DNA of 27,500 nt, taken from positions 3,242,501-3,270,000 of the forward strand of contig CAUJGJ010000332.1 of assembly GCA_963170055.1 (NCBI GenBank). The letters run 5' to 3'. Every line of letters starts with the position of its first letter. Position 1 is the stretch's first letter. This document shows, piece after piece, positions 20,108-27,500 of this stretch. Below the pieces are notes generated by a model. The model did no database searches, was not told the DNA's origin, and saw only the letters and a list, made by a program, of their open reading frames with translations. This DNA is from Halisarca cf. caerulea (Eukaryota > Porifera > Demospongiae > Chondrillida > Halisarcidae). The position numbers and the translations under genes were made by a program.

Positions 20108-21078
20108 GTGCGTGTGTGTGTGTGTGTGTGTGTGCGCGTGCGCGTGTGTGTGTGTGTGTGCGTGTGTGTGTGAGTGTGTGTGTGAGTGCATGTGTGTGAA
20201 CTTACTGTACATAAAGGAAGCCTAGGGTGAATGCACGCATTTTTGAATTTGATTCACTATACATTATTATATAGAATGAACAAGGCTCTGTGCATACCTT
20301 CATATTCCATGTCTCCTCGAGGTTGAACCTAGCTTGCCTGTAAGCATCCATATCAACAGGTGTGCCATCTTTGATAGCCTTCATTACAGTGGTGATAAAC
20401 AGCTCCCACCGTGGGTAGTAGTAGTCCTTCACCAACCCTCCCCACGCCTTTGCTGCGTAGTCAATGACTTCATGCTCATTATATCCCCACAGAGTGATCT
20501 GGTTGCGAGTATTGAATTCATAAAGGTTTTTACTACTTTCATCCGATACACTGTCCCTTGCTTCCTTAATCCATGGCCCTAGAAGGTAATTCTGATCAGA
20601 CGACAACAGCTCATCAAGATCAGAGATGATAGCCAGCATCCTGCCACCCAGGGATGATACGGTGGTCTCCCAAGCAGGATTCTTGTCCAACAACCACTGG
20701 TTGTAGGCGAGGCCCATCATGGTGTGCAGTTCCATGAACAGGTTGGAGAGGCAGAGGTGGCCCAAGTCGACAAGGTCATAGTGGAAGGTGGAGGAGCCAG
20801 TTTTGATATGGGGAGATGTGAGTGTTGCCATGTACATCAACCTCCATGCTGTCACTGTGGATGTTGCGTTGGTTGATTTAGAACTGTACAAATTAATACA
20901 CCGGGTTGAAGAAGATCTTAATAACTACACAACTACACAAGGTATTGGTAAAATACACATGTGCATGTGTGTGTATATGTGCATGTGTGTGGGGTCTGTA
21001 GCTGGTGAGTTAATCTTCATTTTACTTACGCACATACACATATATACACACACATACACACACATACACACACACACG

Positions 21079-21129
<51 letters not shown>

Positions 21130-21724
21130 CCATGCACGCATGATGCATAATGTACTGAGAGACACACACCTGATCATACTCAGCTCCGGAGCTCTCTCAA
21201 TCAGAGACTTCATGTTCCAGTCAAAGTTAAACTGATACACAGCATTCAACAGATGGTACCAAGCATCGGTCATGACAGCTGACGTGGTACCATAGCGACG
21301 CATCCAGTATTGGTCAACCCAATATTGAACATTGACAGCCTCCTTCCTCCAACCCATTTCACACTGCAAGACACAAGATAAGGAGCTCATTATCATTAAT
21401 CAAGGTAGACCTTCATAATAGGGATTGTGTAAAAACAAAATGGCTACCCATACTCTAGAGCTGAACATACTTGTGCTGAAAGTCAACCTAACATGTACAC
21501 TTGAAGTAAGTACACTACACCGATACATCCAATAAGATGGTCACCTGCTAGACATAAGATTGCGTTAACAGGTTTCACTGTACATAGCGTACACTCATGC
21601 ATGATCATCACATGGTCCTATACTGCACATTAACAATGCATGGGCACTCCCCTCAGCACACTTTCTGCAAGAAAGCATGGCACATACAATGTACATGCAC
21701 ATATTATAGACATCCATGCAAGAA

Positions 21725-21761
<37 letters not shown>

Positions 21762-21781
21762 TGTACATGCATAGTCATCAC

Positions 21782-21859
<78 letters not shown>

Positions 21860-21869
21860 AACACACATA

Positions 21870-21941
<72 letters not shown>

Positions 21942-21943
21942 TG

Positions 21944-21985
<42 letters not shown>

Positions 21986-22388
21986 CTACTTACCATCAAG
22001 TCATACACAATTGGATTTTGCTCAATAGCCTCTGGTGTCAGACCAATACCAACCATAGTGTTGTTCGGTGTGGCCAGGGATTTGGGCGGGTCCTGAGTGA
22101 TCCCAGGTAAATTCCCATACATGCTCCTCATTCCCCCGAAGTTGTGCAAAAGACACCATACAAATGGCTTCCCATAATACGACTTTGTGCGGGCCCAAAC
22201 TGGTTGTGTGAGGGAGTCCAGATCCAGTATCAACATGTGGTCATCAGGCACTTGAGATAAGAAGGCCTCAATTGCAGCATCAGTCCAGAACTTAGCTGTG
22301 CATAATGAAAGTACAGAGTGTAAAGTGAGTGAGAATGCAAACAATGCAACAAAGATACTGAGCAATGAAGTATGGAGCATTACATCCT

Positions 22389-22471
<83 letters not shown>

Positions 22472-25273
22472 AGTGCGTGCGTGCGTGCGTGTGTGTGCAT
22501 GTGTATGTGCGTGCATGAGTGCATATGTGGTGACTGTATAGTATTATACTATGGACACAGCAATCCACTCTGTACCATATATAGTACAAAATGGTGCTTA
22601 CTTTCCCTAAAATCACTACCCAGATATATACAAAGCTGGGTGCATGGGGTACTGTGAGTGTGCTTGTCATACAGGACTGGTCACTAGAGAGAAGCTATAT
22701 CACATAATATCATGTGACTTTGGTCAAAAAAGATTTGAAGACATACAACCACCAACTACCCCTGGGAAACCATACATGGGGGTTGAGATACCACAGTAGC
22801 CACGACCAGTGAGCACACAAAAAACTTGCAAAACATTAGTATCAATCAGTGGTCCCAGTAGATGCAATAGAAACGCAGGTCAAGGAGAACACTCAGGACT
22901 ACGCCTATGCATTCAGGAAGAAAACACCCACAGCTTCAATCCCAGGGAGACCATGCAACATGTCCTAGAAAATACATATGATCTTAGCCTACAAACAAGA
23001 AAAATACTAACAAAACGAAACCTATTCTGACAAAAGCAAATCTTTAGAAAGATCCTTGTGTGGTTTGCATGTCAGGGGATTACAGGGCGATCATTCATCC
23101 TCACACATCCTTTAGTCCTACACACAGCGGGCATGGAACATATCTTGCAGCACACATCCTTCAGTGCACTACACAGAATGGACATGCAAGATGTCTTGCA
23201 GCACACATCCTTCAGTGCACTACACACAATGGACATGCAAGATGTCTTGCAGCACACATCCTTCAGTGCACTACACACAATGGACATGCAAGATGTCTTG
23301 CAGCACACATCCTTCAGTGCACTACACACAGCAGACATCTACAGTATGTATGTTGGAAAAACATCACCACCTAAATGATATGCGAATTGTCTCATTTTAG
23401 TGGGCCTGAAATGCGGTGATTGCATGCATGCATGAGTTTATATGATATAAAATCTTTGGAAAGTCCGCCATTTTACTTCAGTAACGATGTAAATGCTACC
23501 TAAAATGTCACACATGAAATCCACTTGTGAAATCTGTGCATGTCATTAGCAGCCTCAGATGCAACAAGTGTAACCAGTGGGGGTGGGGAGGTGCATGGGG
23601 GGGGGGGGGGGCTGAAGTTATCCTTGTGAGCAACACAGGGTGGGATGCAAATCCACGTGTCTATCCACACAACATGAACACGCTGTCTCTGAAATCGAAG
23701 GTACGAGGGACGGTCAACCCCTACCCCCCCCCAAATGTCACGACTGTTTCCCACTGTACAGTAATTCAAGGAATAGTAGAGGTATGTGGGTTTCTGTGAT
23801 TGTGCATGAAATTGAAGCACAGTCAATTCTCTTTACAAAGTCACTTGATACAGTATCACTCTCTCTACAACAACGCACATGTTGGGAACTTTATCACTGG
23901 TCTCTATACAAAATGTACTGGTTTCAACAACTTGCTAATAGCAGCATGATGTAGTGGAACCAGTGGTGCTGTCGTTTGACTGTATTAGATTAGTGTAAGT
24001 TGCATGGAGTATGGCAGTCCAATGCACACCAACAACTCACTGTTTAAGAACAGCCAGCCTTGCATGACAAACACAGCATCTGGGTCACCATTCACCATGC
24101 CAGTGTATATTGCCTTGTTAGTGTCGGCCAGGAAGGTTGGATCACTGGAGGAAGGAGTCATTTCGTTGTACGTGTCCGCATTGAAGAAATGATCTGTTCC
24201 GAAATCCTTGATAAGCATCTTGTAAAATCCCTCAGCTAGTTGAACAAAAAGTGGATCTGTTGGCTCAAGAAGATAGTCCTCAGAGAAGGTGCTGTTGAAA
24301 CCATCCCACTCGGCAGTGCGAATGAATTTGTGGCTGGGATACTTCTGTGCAATTGCTGCAGGTACATGACCGGAAAAACCAGGAAGAACATTGGACATAC
24401 CGTACTCTCTGCTTCGCTGGAGGATCTTCAACTGAAGCTCATATTGGTCCTTCATCCACTGCATGTCAAGGGGACCTCCCCACCTTCGGATGTTACCCAT
24501 ACGCTGCCATGCCATGAAGGCGGGACCAGACAGAAAATCGAGGATGTCTGGATCGGATAGACCGACACTGCGATAGAACTCCATCCACACATACTCTTGA
24601 CCGGTAAAGGATAGAGGAAGGTTGATACCGTTCAATGCCATCCAGTCCAGCTCAAACTCCCACCTCTCCCAGTCCCACCAAACCATGGAATAAGACACAG
24701 TACAAACGTTCATGTAGTATTTGTACTTCACTGGAGACACCATCACTGTCTTGCTGCTTGGTATTGGAGGAGGGTGTTTTACGGACAACTGGTTACCAGA
24801 TCCGTTTCTTCCCCAACTTACAGAGCAAAAACACGTGTATTTCAGGTACCAGTTTAAGGCAGACGCGAGAGCTACTCCTGTGTTTCCCCTCAGAACTGGT
24901 CTGGAGGATTCCAGATCGGAATCGACTTCGAACACGTCGTGTCCACCTTGGTCCTGGATCACTTCATATTTGAAGGAGTTAACAAACTTCTTCCCCAGTA
25001 GCCTTTGAACTAGCCCTTGTACAGAGCCCACGGGATCCCCTTTATTTCTCGGAGGAGATGGCGCAACAACAGAGACGCACTGTCCGATCCACAAAAGCGC
25101 TAAAGAAACGATCTAAAATAAAACAGAAAATATCGAAACAAAGCGCTAGTACCAACGCCTAGGGCTTATAGCAAAGCCAAAGGATGTACAGTATACGGAT
25201 TATGTGGACCTGACTGTCTTGTTCCACAGCTCAAACTCACCACAAATGTTTGCAAATCTCTCCTGGTCGCCAT
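19655..25273 (-). CDS. NAGLU: Alpha-N-acetylglucosaminidase (GH89), tandem copy B, intact
   Basis: Hydrolyses terminal alpha-N-acetylglucosamine from heparan sulphate in the lysosome. Exons: 25241-25273, 24041-25112, 21994-22295, 21170-21363, 20298-20883 and 19655-19966. They sum to 2499 bases and 832 aa, with compatible phases (0,1,0,2,0) and GT-AG sites throughout. Residues 1-33 ([11 protein letters not shown] then [16 protein letters not shown]) form the signal peptide. The N-terminal GH89 domain precedes the catalytic barrel, with [19 protein letters not shown] near 150. Catalytic glutamates by family analogy are E328 (in YNEM) and E471 (in CEMGWRKE, at the start of exon 4). The helical C-terminal domain runs to about 755 and is followed by a 77-residue extension. 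Sequons include NGS, NST, NNT (conserved in human as NST) and NAT. Start choice follows from the signal peptide, the donor GTGAGT and the matching start in copy A. Confidence 0.95.
20028..20190. repeat. GT/GC microsatellite in NAGLU copy B intron 5
   Basis: GT tract with several GCGCGCG interruptions (alternating purine-pyrimidine over about 160 bases, a classical Z-DNA-prone composition). Confidence 0.9.
21041..21126. repeat. CA microsatellite in NAGLU copy B intron 4
   Basis: Interrupted CA tract starting about 45 bases after the exon 4 donor (transcript GU-rich). Confidence 0.9.
21727..21982. repeat. TA and CA microsatellites in NAGLU copy B intron 3
   Basis: A TA run (21727-21760) and a CA run (21783-21982, interrupted) that ends within about 6 bases of the GTAAGT donor of exon 3. 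Intron 3 is 630 bases here but only 123 in copy A, which has just a 20-base GT/CA stretch. Confidence 0.9.
22392..22500. repeat. GT microsatellite in NAGLU copy B intron 2
   Basis: GT tract with GCGT interruptions at its right end, at the same place as 15781-15861 in copy A. Confidence 0.9.
23093..23340. repeat. 51-bp minisatellite in NAGLU copy B intron 2
   Basis: GCAGCACACATCC recurs at 23147, 23198, 23249 and 23300, an exact 51-base period, with a more diverged first unit. Because 51 is divisible by 3, several frames stay open. Only one unit is recognisable in copy A (about 16739-16790). Confidence 0.92.
23820..23982. mobile_element. MITE, 163 bp, CAGTCAA/TTGACTG ends, copy B specific
   Basis: Terminal CAGTCAA at 23820 and TTTGACTG ending at 23982, followed by TA (23983-23984); the left flank is CA, a mutated TA. 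The aligned part of copy A intron 2 (about 17207-17225, GAAATTGAAATATTAGATTAG) has an uninterrupted TA. The ends and target site fit the Tc1/mariner-pogo class. Confidence 0.7.
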
Positions 25274-25287
25274 AATTGTATCGATAA

Positions 25288-25297
25288 GTCACGTGAT
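25288..25297 (-). promoter_or_regulatory. CLEAR-like E-box upstream of NAGLU copy B
   Basis: GTCACGTGAT, with 14 bases between it and the ATG. Identical to the element upstream of copy A, within a conserved block (ATCACGTGACTTATCGATAC). Confidence 0.55.
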
Positions 25298-25357
25298 AAG
25301 GATGCCTTCATGCATAGCGTTGTTCGCCTGTAATGCCGTGATTTGGTATGACAGGCC

Positions 25358-25627
25358 ATGGAGTATATCTTAGCAGCAGGTGGGATGGGCACAGCAGCAA
25401 CTGTCACCTACAGGAGACTGGCCTCCCTCCTAGCAGAGAAGCATGGTCAGCCGTACTCAAAGACCATGAACTGGATCAGATGTAATTTGAGTTTTTCGTT
25501 GCTGAGATCTGCCATCACTTGCATTCGTGGTTCCCGATCTTCAACCAAACGTGCCTGCCACATGTCAATCATCAGAGAAGGTCAACTTGATCTAGTAGCA
25601 AGTGAGGGAAGAATCCCTACTTGCTAA
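25358..25627 (+). pseudogene. Retroelement-type ORF tail in the 5' flank of NAGLU copy B
   Basis: An 89-codon open frame containing GGMGTAATVTYRRLASLLAE, YSKTMNWIRC and LSFSLLRSAITCIRGSRSS. I recognise this combination as a recurrent C-terminal tail of transposable-element ORFs in invertebrate genomes, but cannot name the class with certainty. It lacks any catalytic domain and is therefore a fragment, even though it is open. Copy A has only about 80 bases between the corresponding flanking blocks, so the insertion postdates or differs from that copy. Confidence 0.5.
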
Positions 25628-27344
25628 CTATATGTAAACTACTATAATTATTAAATTTTATTATCCATTTGTACATGTGCAGTGCATGTATTTTATTTAA
25701 TATTATTATTACCACTATGAGTATATCTTCCATGGTCTACCATACGTACCACAGAGTAACACCTCCGAAATGCAGCCACCTCCGCCCTATTTGCAATTGA
25801 CATTCTCTATTATAGATCTTTGTATTGACATGTGTACACATAATAATACCCCGGGCTGCAATGATGACACCTCTCTAAACAGGGCACAGTTCATGGTGCA
25901 TGGTCCTATGGAATGGTTGGTGTCCATAGTGTAGAGTTACAGGTTCCACTGCTATGGTGTGTCGGTATTGCAATGGCATTCTTAGCTCAGTGCCTGTGTA
26001 AATCTCCATCAACTGTTCTTTTTCCAAATTAGATATCATTGCTATAGTGTACGCACATGCATGTACAGAAGTATCATTGCTAGTTTACGTGCATGTACAT
26101 GTACACTTATAATTCAGAACCTACTGTGAAAAGATTGCACAATAAATATAATTATAAATATAATTACGTATGTGAAAAAATAAGATTGTGACTGGATGCT
26201 ATATTCACAATATATTATCGTATAGACACTATAATTACTGTACTTAGTGAGAATTATAATAAGTGTATGCGTGACAAATTATCATGTACAATTTCCAATT
26301 ATAATTGTGTGATAAAATTATTGTATATACGGGAATTTCAACCCACGTAATAGCAATTGATCTCATTTTTATGATTTATAGTAATATACAAAACAAGAAC
26401 GTTAACACATATATTTTTCCTACTGATTTAATACATAAATCGCTCAGGTATATTGTGACAACAAATCCAATTCAATGGCCAAAATATTTTATAGGCATAA
26501 AAAGAAACATAATAAGTCCTAGAAAAGTCCCATCACGGAACACAAAGGTCCAAATGTCCAACCTACGCAAAGAAAATGATTCATGACATTATATGATTTC
26601 TCACAGAACAGGGAACCTTTATGATCCAACATGCAATGGGCACCAAGCAAGATGTACAGCCAGACTACAGAGTTTGTTGGAACATCAAGTGATTCTTAGC
26701 ATACACACGTACAGTACTTTGATACAGTGACTGTCCCCAGAAGATGATTATAGTAGGGAGAATGCAGGAGTACTGTACACCAGAAATTCAACTGAAAGTA
26801 CATAATAATGTAGATTTGCCTCACAAGCACACCTTTAAGTATGGAAACTGTTGACATGCAGTACAAGGCACATGTTTATAGTGCTTTGTCACGGTAAGGA
26901 TAGATTGATTGTAAATGCGTACGTACGTACGTATGAATGTAGAGACCAATAATTGTAGGGCAGAAAAACCTCTAAAAATGTACAAAACACTTTACAGAAT
27001 AATTTTAGCCACTAAAGTCAGAAAATTCTGATCTGTCAAAAATCAAAGATACCGTGAAGATGGCAAAACCTTCACAAAGTTTGTATACACCTTGAGAAGG
27101 AGTCTAGTAATTTGCCCATGCACGAAAGAGGACCACAGGCAAAGCAGACATGCACAACTGCCTACCAGGACAGCCAAGATGTAGTAGGTACATACATGTA
27201 GTTGTTAAACAACATGCTCACAACCTTCAACGATGACAAGACGATAACATTCATATATGTACAAGAAACTATACTACCAAGCATAGCTAAACAGTACAAA
27301 ATATCCTTGCACAAATGTTCATTAGAGACAAGATGATTCTCACT
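25628..27344. other. Intergenic, no gene seen; SRP68 3' flank
   Basis: 25768-26065 aligns with the 5' flank of NAGLU copy A. Beyond 26080 the DNA is AT-rich with no supported gene. A short GTAC tetranucleotide run lies at about 26918-26933. The part nearest 27344 would include the SRP68 3' untranslated region on the minus strand. No convincing AATAAA was found. Confidence 0.6.
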
Positions 27345-27500
27345 TCATTTCTTCCCCCAAAACCATCCAAGAAGTCCTCCTCCCTGTTGTTCTTTTCCTT
27401 TTTCCTTCGTTCTGTGTTCCAGATCAGGGAATTCGATGTAGTTCTTTGCCAGATCAAAGAAGAGTGGTTTGCAAGGAATTGGCTGCAGCTCCGGTGGCAG
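27345..27500 (-). CDS. SRP68: Signal recognition particle subunit SRP68, last coding exon (partial)
   Basis: Minus-strand frame of 51 codons entering from the right edge and ending at TGA (27345-27347). It contains LQPIPCKPLFFDLAKNYIEF, which corresponds closely to the conserved C-terminal segment of animal SRP68 (QPIPCKPLFFDLA), followed by a lysine-rich linker and a glycine/tryptophan tail GGGLLGWFWGKK, which resembles the glycine/aromatic terminal residues of vertebrate SRP68. SRP68 binds SRP RNA together with SRP72 in the particle that targets secretory proteins to the endoplasmic reticulum. The rest of the gene lies outside the window. No splice site is needed within the visible part. 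Confidence 0.85.
   Translation of the reverse strand: MPPELQPIPCKPLFFDLAKNYIEFPDLEHRTKEKGKEQQGGGLLGWFWGKK

Noticed and set aside
23093..23340. CRISPR-like direct repeats
   Set aside because: Units are contiguous without distinct spacers, and the context is a eukaryotic intron.
23058..23378. Open frames of 86-106 codons through a 51-bp repeat
   Set aside because: The period is a multiple of three, so frames stay open by chance. The array lies within an intron of copy B and is a single unit in copy A.
26305..26586. 93-codon plus-strand frame
   Set aside because: AT-driven composition (Ile, Asn, Lys), no recognisable motif and no splice context. It may be chance.

Overview
This is metazoan nuclear DNA, probably from a marine invertebrate and possibly a sponge. 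The evidence is genes with canonical GT-AG introns, an animal-type lysosomal alpha-N-acetylglucosaminidase (NAGLU, glycoside hydrolase family 89), the end of an SRP68 gene, very long CA/GT microsatellites, many small DNA-transposon relics and abundant TGCATGCA words. The phylum cannot be fixed from the sequence alone.

Right half (13.4-25.3 kb): two six-exon NAGLU paralogues lie head to tail on the minus strand. Copy B (19655-25273) is intact and encodes 832 residues. Copy A (13435-18707) has the same exon structure but lacks one base in exon 3, which shifts the frame. Introns and flanks align between the copies, so this was a DNA-level tandem duplication. Both copies keep a palindromic CACGTG element (CLEAR/TFEB-like) just upstream of the start codon. 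Both end in about 75 residues beyond the usual NAGLU end, with a short PAN/apple-like motif. Insertions and repeat expansions present in only one copy (two MITE-like elements, a 51-bp minisatellite, a retroelement tail) record events after the duplication.

Left half (0-13.4 kb): two broken NAGLU relics lie on the plus strand, a last-exon fragment (5291-5610) and an exon 1-2 fragment (8823-10061). The only other candidate gene is an intronless 299-codon ORF of unknown function on the minus strand (2263-3162). The rest is microsatellites, a dispersed repeat in three copies, degenerate reverse-transcriptase-type retroelement pieces, TA-flanked CAGTG-ended MITEs, and a 50-bp-period minisatellite inside one such element.

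Right edge: the last coding exon of SRP68 (minus strand, 27345-27500) runs off the window. Functionally, NAGLU removes terminal alpha-N-acetylglucosamine from heparan sulphate in lysosomes, and SRP68 is a signal recognition particle subunit. Their proximity is not evidence of a shared pathway.
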